Positions 22,601 to 32,240 of a DNA stretch of 64,000 nucleotides are shown one piece after another. The stretch's first letter is position 1; the number at the start of each line of letters is the position of its first letter. Below the pieces are notes generated by a model. The model made no database searches, had not been told where the DNA came from, and was given only the letters and a program-made list of their open reading frames with translations. This stretch comes from Beverwykella pulmonaria (Eukaryota > Ascomycota > Dothideomycetes > Pleosporales > Melanommataceae), in contig BCHH01000014.1 in the NCBI GenBank assembly GCA_001599595.1, forward strand, positions 257,587 through 321,586. Direction: 5' to 3'. A program made the position numbers and the translations under genes.

Positions 22601-25600
22601 AGGTCGGATCGATACGGAGGAGTTCTGCCCAGAGAGACTGCAACGCAATCTCCATTCGAGTTGAAGGAGCGCGCTTAGAAGCGTGATCTTCCTCGCTGCC
22701 GAGCGAGTATTGTTGAATCTGGTCGATGGTCAAGGCGGCGCCAATGCGCTTCAATGCGTTGCGGTCGATCTTGTTGGTCTGGGTCTCTGGCATCTTGCGC
22801 AGTGGGATGTACAGCGAAGGCACCATGTATGCCTGAAGAGATTGCGCGATATGCTCCTTTAGCTTTACGAATTTGGCATTGAGGGTCGTAGTCAAGGGCA
22901 GGACCTCTTCGGAGTCATCCTCAATGTCCTCAGCAGAGGGAACGACAAAGGCTGCCAGAGCCGCCTTATCGACGTCTCCTTCTAAGAGGATTTTCTCAAC
23001 CACTTGCTTTTGGGCCCCGATAGAACTAGTCTTGACGTGATGCTCGATTTCTCCAAGCTCGACGCGCAGACCACGAATCTTAATCTGCGTATCCTTACGA
23101 CCCAGACAGAGCATATTGCCATCTTTGATGTAACGCACCAAATCACCAGTCTTGTAGAGCCTGGTAGGGTTGGGTGAGATCTTGGAGGACCAAGCAGGGC
23201 TGTAGATGTAGGATTCATTCGTCTTCTCAGGGTTCTTAAGATACCCTCGTGCAAGCAGCGGTCCTTCGATGAGGAGCTCACCAACGCAGCCGACAGGCAC
23301 CAATCGATCGTGGTTCTCCTTGTCAACGACCCAAGCGCGACCACCCTGCGTCTTTCCGATCATCGAGCACGGAGTGTCGAGGTGGGATCGGGTCATGACG
23401 GCCAGAATGGAGCATTCAGCTGGGCCGTAGTCGTTGAAGAGATTGACGCGAGGAGCCCATCGAGCATGAATATCTGCTCGGAGAGGCTCACCACCAAGAA
23501 TAATCGATTTCAGTCCTGGAACCTGGTCAGGATGGAAGGTATCGGCTACAGTCGACACCATAATGATCCAGTCGACTTTCAACTCGTTAATGGCGCCAAC
23601 TAGATTGTTCATTCTATCGTATTCGGATGGTACACAGACGCAGGCGCCCTTGACGAGAGGCGAGAAGCTCTCGAAGAGGCAGATGTCAAAAGTGTGCGTT
23701 GCGAATTGGAGAACGCGACAGTCCTCGTGAAGGAGGATCTGAGGAAGCTGATAATGGGCCATCGTGCAGAAGCCACGGTGCTCGATGATGACCCCCTTGG
23801 GCTTGCCAGTACTACCAGAAGTGAATACTATAAAGGCAGCATTCTCAGGTCCGTACTCGGCAGCAACGAAAGTACTATAGCTCTCAGGCATGGAGTCGAC
23901 GAAAGCCTGATCGATGGATAGGATGTTTGGAACCACACCATCGAAGATAGAAGCGTGTTGAGGGGCAACAAGGACTACATCAGCCTCGATATCCTCGAGG
24001 ATGCTAAGCATGCGAGGCATAGGGTAGTTTGGTAGAAGCTGAACACAAACACCTCCAGTTCTCATGACGGCGAACATGGAAATGATATTCCACAGGGACT
24101 TGTCAAAGCACAAGCCAACCTTGACTTCTGGGCCAACACCAAGCGTGACTAGGTGATTCGCAAGCTTGGAAGTGATGTGGTCAAGCTCACGGTACGTGAC
24201 ACTACCGTCCCAGGCACAGACTGCCTCGGCCTCGGGCCTGCGGGCAACGTTCTGGGCGATCAGGTCGGGAATTCTGGCATCGATGCTCGGAGGAAGCTCG
24301 GCGTTCCAGGTAGTGACGTCCTTGAAGTCGTACTTGTTCAAGAGGCTGATCTGCTCGATTGGCCTGTCGGCATCTCCGGAAAGCTCTTGCACAAAGTGCT
24401 CGTATTGGTGAAGCATGCGGGTCATTTGCTCCGTAGGAATGATATCCTCATCGTACATAGCCTCGATGGTGAAATCATTGTTCTTGCCAATGTTGCAAAG
24501 GACCACGAGAGGGTAGGTGTCGAAATTATCCTCAGATCTGGGAATAGACTCAAGGTCTAGAACAGTCTCACTGCCTTCGTCGGCAGGTTGGATGACAAAA
24601 AGATTTGTGATGCTGTCGACGGTGGTTTTGGCCTCGGCGCTAACATCTCGGATGTTTTGCAGTCCGAAGTGTTCATAGTCGATGGAAGCAATGGATTGGT
24701 TCTGAACATTCTCGAGGAACTGCTTCACAGTGATACCTTCCTTGGGAGCGAAGACACGGACTGGAACAGTGGTAATGGTAGGACCCATCATGCTGTCAAT
24801 TCCATCAAGCGCAAGGTTGCGACCAGCAAGGGTCTGTGCGAAAACCACATCCTCAGAATCGGCGTAGGTCGCAAGAGTCAATGCCCACGCAGCTCTCTTA
24901 ACCGTAGAAGGAAGGATATTGGATTCTGGGCCGCGGGCAAGAGGATCGGGTTGTGTGCCCGCACGAGTAGTGCCATGGACTGAAATGGTCTTCTTGGAAG
25001 CAGCTGCATATCCGAGCCCAACTTCGGGATAGCTGGTAGGGAAGCTACCCATATTGGTGAATTGGCTCTTCCAGAAATCGACATTGGCGGACTCGGAGAT
25101 TCTGCTGAGACGACCGATGAAGGTCTTGAATTGGGTGGAGCTCGTGACCTCCTCGCCGCCGTAGGCTTGAGCAACCTTCTCAAAGAGTAGGGCTACGGAC
25201 CAGCCATCGTAGATGGCGTGGTGAGCCGTCCACACAAAGTATTCCCGGTTAACAATGGCCAAGCGCATGAGGGGCTGGCCGTATTGGAAGGCATGAGCCT
25301 GGTCCTTGGCTAGGTAGGCCTCTAAGTCGCTAGCTTTTTGCCATGAGATTGGCAGCTTGTTGACAACTTGGAGATTACCAGAGCTAGAAGAGACAATTCG
25401 GGTGCGAAGGATAGCCTCAGTGGCGATAACTTTGGACCACGCGGATTGGAACTTGGAAATATCGAGGCTCTGAGGAAGACGGAAAACCTTCTGCGCAATG
25501 TATGCTCCCTCCTTCCTCAGACCCAAAGCCATCATACCCTCTTGGAGCGCGGAAGTGGGGTAGATGTCTTCGATATCCGTTGTAGATATGTTGCACTCAG

Positions 25601-28600
25601 CAGCAGATTCTGCGATGATCTTGTCCTGGGCGGTAGCATCGAGCAGTTCAAAAGGAGCGAGATCCTTGGTTGCGGATCCGTCCTGGCTGTTCGCAATAAT
25701 ATCGGCAAGCTCGCTCAGAATAGGATATTTGAAGATATCGGCAACGCGAATTGTGACGTTGTGCTTGCGAGCAGCAGCAACCATTTTCATTCCTCCAACT
25801 GAGTCTCCACCAAGGCCGAAGAAATTGTCGTCTCGGCTGATAGTCGCAGCTTCGATGCTCAGAATCTCGCTGAACAGGCTCTGGAGAGTCTGCTCCATGG
25901 GAGTTTGCGGCTGATCAGCGGAAGTGGATCTGAGCATGTAGTGGGAGACTTGGGACTGGTCGAAGCCAGATACAATCTGGCGGAGCACTGGACGAGCCAG
26001 TTTTCCGGAGGTAGTGTATGGAATGTTAAAGACGGGAACGAAAAGAGTGGGGATCATGTAAAAGGGAAGCACCTTAGCCAAAGAGCCTTGGAGGTCCTTC
26101 AGCACGCGTCTCAACTCGTCATCGATTTCGAAAGTCACTTGATCGTCGGCATGCTTGTACTTCGCAAAGTCATGGTTAGTAACGAATCCAACAATAGTCT
26201 TACTCTTTGTATGCTCCTCGATAGCGACGGCGTCAACTACTATCGAGTAGCTTTCAGGCAACAGCAACTGCGCCTGATACATGATCTCGTCAAGCTCAAC
26301 TCTCTGGCCGTTGATCTTGACCTGAGCGTCACGACGACCGACAATGGTAATACTGCCGTCAGTGTTGAGGCAACCAATGTCACCACTCTTGTAGAAGCGG
26401 CGTGGTTGAATTGCATTAGGATCCGGGAACTTCGCAACCCAATCCGGATTTTCAATGAAAGCCGCAGCGGTCTTCTCAGGCTCCTTGAGATATCCTCTGG
26501 CGAGAAGGGGACCTTCGATCAGAATCTCACCCGCGCAACCCATTGGAACAAGGCGATTGGAGTCCTGATCATTGGTAATCCATACGTGAGTCCCATAGGC
26601 GGGTCCAATGTTGGAGGCTGGCGAGGTTTTAGAGAGTCGCACACTGGCGGTTTGATTGACGGTGGTCTCAGCGGGACCATAAAGATTGTAAAGCTCGACG
26701 TGATCTGCCCAGGTTTCAACAACATCTCGGTTCAGAGGTTCGCCGCCGTTGTTGAGTCGTTGCATACTCGGAACGTCCTTGGGATTAAGCATACCGCTAA
26801 CAGTAGCTGTAAGATCAGCCCATGTAGCCCTTGTACGCCTGATACCAGCAGCAAGATCGTTCATTCGCTCCTCGTCTGAGATGACACAAATGGTGCCACC
26901 CACTTGGAGAGTGGTTAGGATATCTTGCAGCGATACGTCGAAGTTGTATGCAGCGAACTGAAGCGCACGGGTGTGGGGGCCGAATCCAAGACACTCTTTC
27001 ATTGAGGTAGTGCATGTTCGCATGTTTCGGTGTTCTAAAATGATACCCTTTGGCTTGCCTGTAGTTCCAGAGGTGAACACAACAAAGCAGGAGTTCTCGG
27101 GAGTGACTGTGGTGCAGGGAGCACTAGCAACATCTGGGAGCCTGTCGATAAAGTCCGCATCTACACCAATAACCTGCTTTAGGTTGGGAGTATTAGCGAA
27201 GAGCTGAACATTTCGAGGCGCAGCCAAGACGATAGTAGATTCGGTCTGCTCAATGAGGCCTTCGATACGGTCGATAGGGTGGCTAGGATCAAAGGCGACA
27301 CCACATCCTCCAGCTTTCAAGATGGCGAGAATGGAGACAGTAGCCCAACCAGACTTCTGGAACACGTATGGGACAATAACCTCAGGGCCCACGCCGAGGG
27401 AGACAATGTAATGTGCTAGGCGAGTTGCTTGGTCATCAAGCTCCTTGTAAGTCCAGCTTCCTTCGAAAGAACAGATAGCCTCTGCGTCAGGAGTGGCTAA
27501 CGCCTGGGCTTCGATGGCATGGTGGACACATTCGTTGACGTATTGAGGGTACACAGAGGTAATTTTCTGAAGTTGTTGCAAGTGGGAAGCGCTGACGAGG
27601 TCGACAGCGCCAATGGCCTTATCTGACTGAGTAACAATTGCATTGACGGCTTCTGAAAGTGTAGCGCCGATGTTTTTCGCCTGAGCGGGGGTGAAGTCAG
27701 ATGTCCAGAATTGAAGGTTTACATCGATCTTGCTCTCAGTGACGCCAACATCCAGAGAGAGCGCGTACTCCGTTGGGTCGTAGCCTTTGATTGCTTCGAC
27801 CTTGATGCTCGAATCAGTTAGCAGCTCATGATCAGTTTCTCTGTGGAAGGATATGATGGTGTTGAAGAGCGGCTGACTGCCCAGCTTCAGGGCGTGATGG
27901 ATCTCAGCAAGACCACAATGCTGATTTGGCAATGCGCGAGTGAGGTCGTCGGCAACCTTGTCGAGAGCAGCGGACATGGATACAGAATCGTCCAGGATCA
28001 TCCGGCTGACCAGCATGGTGATGAAGGCTCCGACTCCCTCTTCAATTCCGTTTAGAGGGGCGTCACGACCAGAAGAGAGATATCCAAAGCAGACATCCTC
28101 TGAGCCAATATACTGCTTCAGAATGAGACCCCATGCAAACTGGAAAATGTTGACCAAAGTAACATTCCTTTCATTACAGAAGTCAATAAGGTCTGAGGGC
28201 GCCATGCCAACATCAATGCTGACAGTTTCAAGCTTGCGCGCAGGATCGACGGCATCCTCCCAGTGAGCCATGAGAGGAAAGAAGCTGGGGTTGACGTTCT
28301 CGAGGTACTCCTTCCAGAAGTCGGTAGCGAGGTTTCGAGGCCGTTCTAAGACGTGCTTGATGTAATCTTCAAAGACGAAGCCATTGCGCTCAGAGATAGT
28401 GCCATCATAAGCCATGATGAAGTCACCCATGAGGTTAGCAATGGAAGATCCATCAATGATCGCATGGTTGATCTCGAACTTGCAGATAGCCACATTTGTG
28501 GCAACATGGCAGACTGTGAATCGATGCAAAGCGCCGCCAGGACGGAACGAAAGCTGACCTCTCGAGTTGAAGACTTGATCCACTTCATCTTCCTTGCATT

Positions 28601-31600
28601 TCTGAACATGAATGTTTGGATCAATCGCCTTGAGCACTACCTGGTCGTAAAGCCCTGCGTGGCTTACACTCTCGATGAACACAGTTCGCAGAGAAGTGTG
28701 GCGCTGCACAACCTTAGCCCAAGCAGCTTCCAAATTCTTCACGTCCAGAATGTCAGCAGGCCTTCTCGTCTCGACCTTAAGCGTGTGATTGTATTCATAG
28801 GCTCCTTGCGACTCCGAGCGAACCTGGCTGATCAATAAGCCATGCTGCATCGGAGAGGAGGGATAAACACTTTCAACGCGCTCGATATCGGAAATGCCGA
28901 TTTCGGGAAGTTTGGAGTGGATGAGAGTATTGAGATCCTCATAAGTCAGCTTCAACAGCGGGAAGTCGGAAAGCGTGAGTTCTTGTTGGCGGTTCTGCAA
29001 CTGGCTGAGGCTGTTGACGAGACACAGCTGGCAGTTCTTAATCCAGGACTGAATCAGGTCCTGGTTCTTCATGTGCTTGTTGAACACAAACAACAGCTGC
29101 ATTTGACCTTGAAGCACCTCAGCCGTGATTTCCACGAGTGCGAAGCGTGGCGCTTCCTTGCCAACATCCTCGAAGATGGCCTGGTATCCGGGAACTTGCG
29201 TTAGGAGTGCATCAGATCGCTCCATCTGTTGGTAAAGACCGAGATAATCGAATGACAGTTCCACATGGTCATGGTTACCAAACTTTGCGACACCAGCTTC
29301 ATTGAGATATCGAGAAGCAAAATAAGGTCGGCCGTTGGCAGGCACACTGTGTCGGACATCCTTAGCGCGCTTGACTACATCAAGGATGCTGAATTGCTCC
29401 TTCATATCCACATAAAGAGGATACATGGTAGTGAACCAACCCACAGTTCCGGAAATGTCAAGATCGTCATCCCAAGGCTCCCGGCCGTGACCTTCACGGA
29501 ACAGTGCCGGGACAGCGCGGTCGCTGAAGATTTGGTTGAAGGAATATACGAGTGATGCGAGCAGAATGTCGATGGGCTCGGTGTTGTAGGCCGAATGACA
29601 AGCACCCTCAAGAAGCTCCTTGGTCTGAGCCACGTCGAGTTTGATAATCGTCTCCTGAGTGTCGCACATGCGGTTCGGCTTGTTAGACATAGCCCAGTAA
29701 TCAAAGTCAGGTGAAGGAATCTCGTAGGGGAGCACGCTCGATACTTCCGTCGATTTCGCATGCTCTGACTGTAGTGCCAGCCAGTTCTGGAAAGGAATAG
29801 GCTTCTCAGCAGTCAGCAACCCGGTGGTCAGTACCTCTTCCAAATCGCGAAGAATCACGCGCCACGATACCAAGTCTATCATGACATGATGAGCAACGAG
29901 AAACAGAAATTGGCCTTCGGATACTGTGTTGAATAGAACGACAGCGAAGATGGGACCGTTTTGCGTATCCAATGACGTTTGCGTGTCAGCCATAACAGGG
30001 TATGCATTCTCGGGCGCATCGATTTCGTGTGTCGAAAAGCTGAAGGAATCTTCGACATTGGAGGGAATCCACTGCATCCACCTTCCATTCTCCTGGACGA
30101 AGCGGACCCGAAGCATGGAGTGTTGAGCAACAACAAGCTCGAGCGCCTTGGCGACAGCCGATCCGGCAACAGGTTTCTCGACCTTGAGGAAAAAACTTTG
30201 ATTGAATCGAGTCTGTCGCGAATCATCAATCTCAGGCGGGGCAATGTCAAAGTACATTCGCTGGACGGGAGACAGTTCGAAGGGGACGTCGAACTTCTCC
30301 TCGGTCGAATAGGCGGTTTCGCTCGCGGATGTGACGCAGTAGGACAATTCAGTGATGGATTTGCTTCGTAGTATATCCTTAACGCTGACAGCCAGTCCAG
30401 CGCCTCGACACCTAGCCATAACTTGCATGGCGGTGATGGAGTCACCTCCGAGACTTAGGAAGGATTTTGAAAGGCCGACATTAGGAGGGGGTAAATTGAG
30501 AACAGTGGCGATGATCGATCGAAGCTGTTCCTCAACGCTGTCGGATTCCTCCTCCGCTGGTATTTCTTCGAAATCAATGCCAACAACTTGGCGATACAGC
30601 TCGTTGTCTGCATCGGCAACCCAGTTGCTGACGAGCGAACGGTTGAGCTTGCCAGAGATCAAGAGCGGGAACCTCTCAAGAATTATCCAGGTTTCAGGGA
30701 CCATGTATTCGGGAACCTTTGAAGCCAATCCCTCTCTGATTGACTGAAGATGACCCTGAAGCTCCTCGCCGTGTATCTTCTCGTGCACATACGCAGTAGA
30801 CTCTGCAGCCTCGGAGCTCTCGATCAAGTAATTCTTGAGTGACACCAAGGCGACGAGTCGGTTGGCGAACAACCCCTTCTTCGGCAGGATGACCATTTGG
30901 TGGCGAACTTCTGGGTGGGTTCCAATATTGTATTCAATCTCCCCCAATTCGATACGAAGTCCTCGCAGTTTCACCTGGGTGTCCTTTCGTCCGATAAAGT
31001 AGATTGATCCATCTGGTAGAAATTTAGCAAGATCACCGGTCTTATAAAATCTTCTGTTCTCTCCAGTCTTGGTTGTTGGTCCCCAAGCAGGACGTTCGAT
31101 GAAGACTTCGTCCGTCTTTTCTTTATTCTTGAGATAGCCACGAGCCAGGATTGGACCCTCGATCAGCAATTCACCGACTTGATTTGGAGGAAGTAAGATG
31201 TCATGATCCTCCGCATCCACAATCCAACAAATACCTCCTACTGGGAATCCGATATTGGCGGGATCGGTGTCGGGTCGCATCTCTGTGTTCCCGGTGGCTG
31301 CAACGGAGCACTCACTAGGCCCATAACCGTTGATGAGTTGGAGGTGTCCAGCCCAGGTCTCAACATCAATCTTGGAAAGCGGCTCACCTCCCAGCGCAAG
31401 CGTCTTGAGAGTTGGCACCATGCTAGGTGCCATGAGCTTAACCAATGAAGGTGTCATGAATGTCCAGGTAATCTTATACTCGTTGACGATGTAGGCGGGG
31501 CCATTCGCCATCAATGCCATGTCCGGGGTGCAAATGCAGGATCCGTGGACCAGAGCCGTTAAAATTTCCAGCATTGATACGTCGAATGTGTACGATGCAA

Positions 31601-32240
31601 GTTGTAGAATGCGGGTTGTGTGATCCATATCTGCTCTATTTGCGTGTCGTAATGAGCCACTGAGGAAGGCTTGGTTCTCGATTAAGCAACCTTTGGGTTT
31701 TCCAGTGCTGCCAGATGTGAAAATTATGTACAGTAAATTAGATGGTTGTACGGCAGTCTTCGGTGCCGCAGTGTGTTGTGGAAGACTTTCTAAGGTATCT
31801 TTGCTGAGAACGAAGGTGGATGGGAAGTTGGTTTCGTAGAGATGTGATTGCGACGGCGATGATATTATCACTTTGGCCTCCACTTCCTCTGTAATATATT
31901 GCCGTCGGTCGACTGGATGTGATGGGTCCAGGAATACAAAGGCTGCGCCAGCCTTCAGAACCGCAAGGATAGCAACAATTGCCCATCGGGATTTCTCGAA
32001 GCATAGGGGAACAACCTCTTCTGGTTGGATGCCCAATCCAGTCAAGTAGTGGGCTACGCGGTTGGCTGCCATGTCCAGTTCGGCATATGTCCATGTTCCA
32101 TCATGAGCATCAACGGCGAGCGCGTTTGGTCGCAGCATCGCCTGCTTCTGAACCAGATCATGGACACATTCCTCAATAGTCGAAGGGACGTTTTCGTTCC
32201 ATAACCAAACGGCGGCGGTCGAGTCTGAAACAGAACCCAT
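16677..32240 (-). CDS. Four-module non-ribosomal peptide synthetase, HC-toxin/apicidin synthetase type
   Basis: A 5,187-residue cytosolic assembly line in one intronless frame. The start is the ATG at 32240; an in-frame TTG 32 codons earlier is not a credible start. Domains by residue: A1 23-535, T1 (carrier Ser601), E1 652-1086 (intact HHxxxD at 784-789), C1 1118-1558; A2 1571-2083, T2 (Ser2147), C2 2223-2640 (HHAIYDG); A3 2660-3165, T3 (Ser3228), C3 3300-3710 (HHALYDG); A4 3725-4235, T4 (Ser4291), an epimerase-like domain 4340-4720 with a broken active site, and a terminal C domain 4743-5173 (SHALQDG, His4884). C1 has Asn in place of the first His (NHAIIDG), but the catalytic second His is kept. 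All A domains keep the TSGS/TTGKPKG loop and the A10 lysine. E1 implies a D residue at position 1; the terminal C domain implies release by cyclisation. Size and layout match HC-toxin synthetase as I recall it. Product class is inferred; substrates are not proven. Confidence 0.9.
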   Translation of the reverse strand: MGSVSDSTAAVWLWNENVPSTIEECVHDLVQKQAMLRPNALAVDAHDGTWTYAELDMAANRVAHYLTGLGIQPEEVVPLCFEKSRWAIVAILAVLKAGAAFVFLDPSHPVDRRQYITEEVEAKVIISSPSQSHLYETNFPSTFVLSKDTLESLPQHTAAPKTAVQPSNLLYIIFTSGSTGKPKGCLIENQAFLSGSLRHANRADMDHTTRILQLASYTFDVSMLEILTALVHGSCICTPDMALMANGPAYIVNEYKITWTFMTPSLVKLMAPSMVPTLKTLALGGEPLSKIDVETWAGHLQLINGYGPSECSVAATGNTEMRPDTDPANIGFPVGGICWIVDAEDHDILLPPNQVGELLIEGPILARGYLKNKEKTDEVFIERPAWGPTTKTGENRRFYKTGDLAKFLPDGSIYFIGRKDTQVKLRGLRIELGEIEYNIGTHPEVRHQMVILPKKGLFANRLVALVSLKNYLIESSEAAESTAYVHEKIHGEELQGHLQSIREGLASKVPEYMVPETWIILERFPLLISGKLNRSLVSNWVADADNELYRQVVGIDFEEIPAEEESDSVEEQLRSIIATVLNLPPPNVGLSKSFLSLGGDSITAMQVMARCRGAGLAVSVKDILRSKSITELSYCVTSASETAYSTEEKFDVPFELSPVQRMYFDIAPPEIDDSRQTRFNQSFFLKVEKPVAGSAVAKALELVVAQHSMLRVRFVQENGRWMQWIPSNVEDSFSFSTHEIDAPENAYPVMADTQTSLDTQNGPIFAVVLFNTVSEGQFLFLVAHHVMIDLVSWRVILRDLEEVLTTGLLTAEKPIPFQNWLALQSEHAKSTEVSSVLPYEIPSPDFDYWAMSNKPNRMCDTQETIIKLDVAQTKELLEGACHSAYNTEPIDILLASLVYSFNQIFSDRAVPALFREGHGREPWDDDLDISGTVGWFTTMYPLYVDMKEQFSILDVVKRAKDVRHSVPANGRPYFASRYLNEAGVAKFGNHDHVELSFDYLGLYQQMERSDALLTQVPGYQAIFEDVGKEAPRFALVEITAEVLQGQMQLLFVFNKHMKNQDLIQSWIKNCQLCLVNSLSQLQNRQQELTLSDFPLLKLTYEDLNTLIHSKLPEIGISDIERVESVYPSSPMQHGLLISQVRSESQGAYEYNHTLKVETRRPADILDVKNLEAAWAKVVQRHTSLRTVFIESVSHAGLYDQVVLKAIDPNIHVQKCKEDEVDQVFNSRGQLSFRPGGALHRFTVCHVATNVAICKFEINHAIIDGSSIANLMGDFIMAYDGTISERNGFVFEDYIKHVLERPRNLATDFWKEYLENVNPSFFPLMAHWEDAVDPARKLETVSIDVGMAPSDLIDFCNERNVTLVNIFQFAWGLILKQYIGSEDVCFGYLSSGRDAPLNGIEEGVGAFITMLVSRMILDDSVSMSAALDKVADDLTRALPNQHCGLAEIHHALKLGSQPLFNTIISFHRETDHELLTDSSIKVEAIKGYDPTEYALSLDVGVTESKIDVNLQFWTSDFTPAQAKNIGATLSEAVNAIVTQSDKAIGAVDLVSASHLQQLQKITSVYPQYVNECVHHAIEAQALATPDAEAICSFEGSWTYKELDDQATRLAHYIVSLGVGPEVIVPYVFQKSGWATVSILAILKAGGCGVAFDPSHPIDRIEGLIEQTESTIVLAAPRNVQLFANTPNLKQVIGVDADFIDRLPDVASAPCTTVTPENSCFVVFTSGTTGKPKGIILEHRNMRTCTTSMKECLGFGPHTRALQFAAYNFDVSLQDILTTLQVGGTICVISDEERMNDLAAGIRRTRATWADLTATVSGMLNPKDVPSMQRLNNGGEPLNRDVVETWADHVELYNLYGPAETTVNQTASVRLSKTSPASNIGPAYGTHVWITNDQDSNRLVPMGCAGEILIEGPLLARGYLKEPEKTAAAFIENPDWVAKFPDPNAIQPRRFYKSGDIGCLNTDGSITIVGRRDAQVKINGQRVELDEIMYQAQLLLPESYSIVVDAVAIEEHTKSKTIVGFVTNHDFAKYKHADDQVTFEIDDELRRVLKDLQGSLAKVLPFYMIPTLFVPVFNIPYTTSGKLARPVLRQIVSGFDQSQVSHYMLRSTSADQPQTPMEQTLQSLFSEILSIEAATISRDDNFFGLGGDSVGGMKMVAAARKHNVTIRVADIFKYPILSELADIIANSQDGSATKDLAPFELLDATAQDKIIAESAAECNISTTDIEDIYPTSALQEGMMALGLRKEGAYIAQKVFRLPQSLDISKFQSAWSKVIATEAILRTRIVSSSSGNLQVVNKLPISWQKASDLEAYLAKDQAHAFQYGQPLMRLAIVNREYFVWTAHHAIYDGWSVALLFEKVAQAYGGEEVTSSTQFKTFIGRLSRISESANVDFWKSQFTNMGSFPTSYPEVGLGYAAASKKTISVHGTTRAGTQPDPLARGPESNILPSTVKRAAWALTLATYADSEDVVFAQTLAGRNLALDGIDSMMGPTITTVPVRVFAPKEGITVKQFLENVQNQSIASIDYEHFGLQNIRDVSAEAKTTVDSITNLFVIQPADEGSETVLDLESIPRSEDNFDTYPLVVLCNIGKNNDFTIEAMYDEDIIPTEQMTRMLHQYEHFVQELSGDADRPIEQISLLNKYDFKDVTTWNAELPPSIDARIPDLIAQNVARRPEAEAVCAWDGSVTYRELDHITSKLANHLVTLGVGPEVKVGLCFDKSLWNIISMFAVMRTGGVCVQLLPNYPMPRMLSILEDIEADVVLVAPQHASIFDGVVPNILSIDQAFVDSMPESYSTFVAAEYGPENAAFIVFTSGSTGKPKGVIIEHRGFCTMAHYQLPQILLHEDCRVLQFATHTFDICLFESFSPLVKGACVCVPSEYDRMNNLVGAINELKVDWIIMVSTVADTFHPDQVPGLKSIILGGEPLRADIHARWAPRVNLFNDYGPAECSILAVMTRSHLDTPCSMIGKTQGGRAWVVDKENHDRLVPVGCVGELLIEGPLLARGYLKNPEKTNESYIYSPAWSSKISPNPTRLYKTGDLVRYIKDGNMLCLGRKDTQIKIRGLRVELGEIEHHVKTSSIGAQKQVVEKILLEGDVDKAALAAFVVPSAEDIEDDSEEVLPLTTTLNAKFVKLKEHIAQSLQAYMVPSLYIPLRKMPETQTNKIDRNALKRIGAALTIDQIQQYSLGSEEDHASKRAPSTRMEIALQSLWAELLRIDPTSVGADDSFFSKGGDSIKAMRLTSMARSVGINLIVADIFKNPVLCDMAVVASSDAAEATGPIAPFSLAPTEASLVEDAAEQCEVLQETIEDIYPCTPLQEGLMELATQQQGAYTAQRVFRLQENIDVQRFKNAWTQLVALHPILRTRIVLSKTSGAVQVVLNEDISWQQPETALPDYLARDKSSFIKYGSPLARWALDSEHRHFIWTVHHALYDGHSANTLMEQLEALYNGAELSAAPGFNRFIKLITEVDAEECKTFWKKQLGQGTPNSFPHLPSATYQPSPDSEVTRTIEFVRDADKGFMLSTILRAAWAIVTSRYMGSEDVAFAATNSGRNAPIQDIESLVGPTITTVPIQLQINATSTIAQFLSTVQQQSTDMIPFEHAGVQNIYAMAGEKQNLKNLFVIQQPLGEIEQGSLLEEVLDKELLRGFHIYAAVVECMVMSENRVDVELQFDHKALPEASARIVLDQFEFVVHQLINASQSTLLKNVGLVTPAHVQQLVEWNNLVEIEEIDDCVHNIFREQVKTRPNATAVSSWDGEVTYKQLDELTDKLAAYLVEKGIKPECLVPMCFDKSMYTVIAMMATLKAGGACVHLGRNSPIARMSEIVEQAGARFVLTDNIHSHKFSGIHEAIVVDQAMLDALTLSTALPNVSPNNPAFVLFTSGSTGKPKGVVVEHGSLCTSSKAHGTNRKVGPTTRLLQFAAYTFDVSVADIFTTLQRGGTICVPSEDERINDLPGAINRMKCNYGFLTPTVAGMLDPKAVPTLKRLILGGELLTQDNVQRWASVVDLIISYGMTECSIHCVDAVPLTIESDPADLGRPSGCHMWIVDAEDHNKLAPIGAIGELVIEGRMVSRGYLNDKAKTDAAFVLDPAWSQGSGKTRRMYKTGDLCKYSSEGTICYVSRKDFQVKHHGQRIELSEIEHHIVADSRVNQAVVLLPKAGYLQKRLVAVLSLESLSSTLSPETQLKLVSGLDKGIADVQISSVRNHLATKVPDYMVPAVWIIVRALPLTPNNKMDRVTTTKWLVEMDDKVYETIVGGDKDEGGEPATEQQKRLHDLLSSVLGLPSINMNRSFLDLGGDSITAMQLRAKGQAAGILLTVRDILTCESISHLAVEAKFIGEEGAEDVIGQEFSLTAWQKTLLDNKVEAQTHLIHLASSTTVPKLIRAIEGVVQQHAMLRARFSRDSEQQWCQTITRELASSYNFEAHALATRDDVKKFLANNEIELDVENGPLFAVHLFDLMETSSQQIAFTIHPLIADTASVRIIIQDIRQLLEGNMVAAKASSFQSLFIQGRASVSIENPAADFSAWGIKSDTLMTANIVERSITFPSGVTSTLLGASNNALSTEPADILVAVLAKAWSTAFGRSASIAIKEESRHARTVGQFNRIRQLPQTDAQDFIQLLSEAKDNRATEDISASLMRSIPEYVEILADSIEYTTINDEEVLRRPTFGIPQAVITVSAVIANGEITIKFTHSAELSQQETLANFISTIEQSLPSLASNLVTMARKSTLSDFPLLGLEYAELSSLEKVIADINVPLSNVAAIVPCTPLQQRMLNSQKITPGSYQSDTAHKITPGGSATIDIARLQSAWKQVTARHEALRTVFIPNVSNPSESTQLILKDYTPIVGVINCDITNVTRIIKNHHTVSHSSFKPHVGFTIFQTRDAVYCKLEISHALQDGMSTRIIYQDLVLAYQDLLPEGVAPGFSSYVEWMVKQDMGPANDFWTSYLEDVTPCHIPRKITIDVADKGENILVPISVGVTTEAITRHCRKYKITPATLFQAAWVLVLRAFTKSDDVLFGYITANRELDIPGVDELVGPMINMLACKIQIGDEESSKELLKKTHDSFFKTLDHQHGFVAAANAKEAADGMLAWNSVLSIEYANEESANGYYPSANDKKSGGSALNFDTLFGTRAPEFDVVLGVLLGERSLEVQLGYWSGIMDKSMMMEVAVMYRAVVEEWVRLDALEGAIGGLEALTI
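18081..19223 (-). other. Degenerate epimerase-like domain in NRPS module 4
   Basis: After T4 the chain has the general length and framework of an E domain: a QQHAMLRARF segment like the QHSMLRVRF of E1, and the helix IIIQDI matching VILRDL. The active-site motif that is HHVMID in E1 reads HPLIAD here, so the second, catalytic His is Pro (codons at 18846-18851). The following SW is SV. The second E motif, EGHGRE in E1, is EESRHAR here. It should not epimerise; a structural or docking role is possible. Confidence 0.8.
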
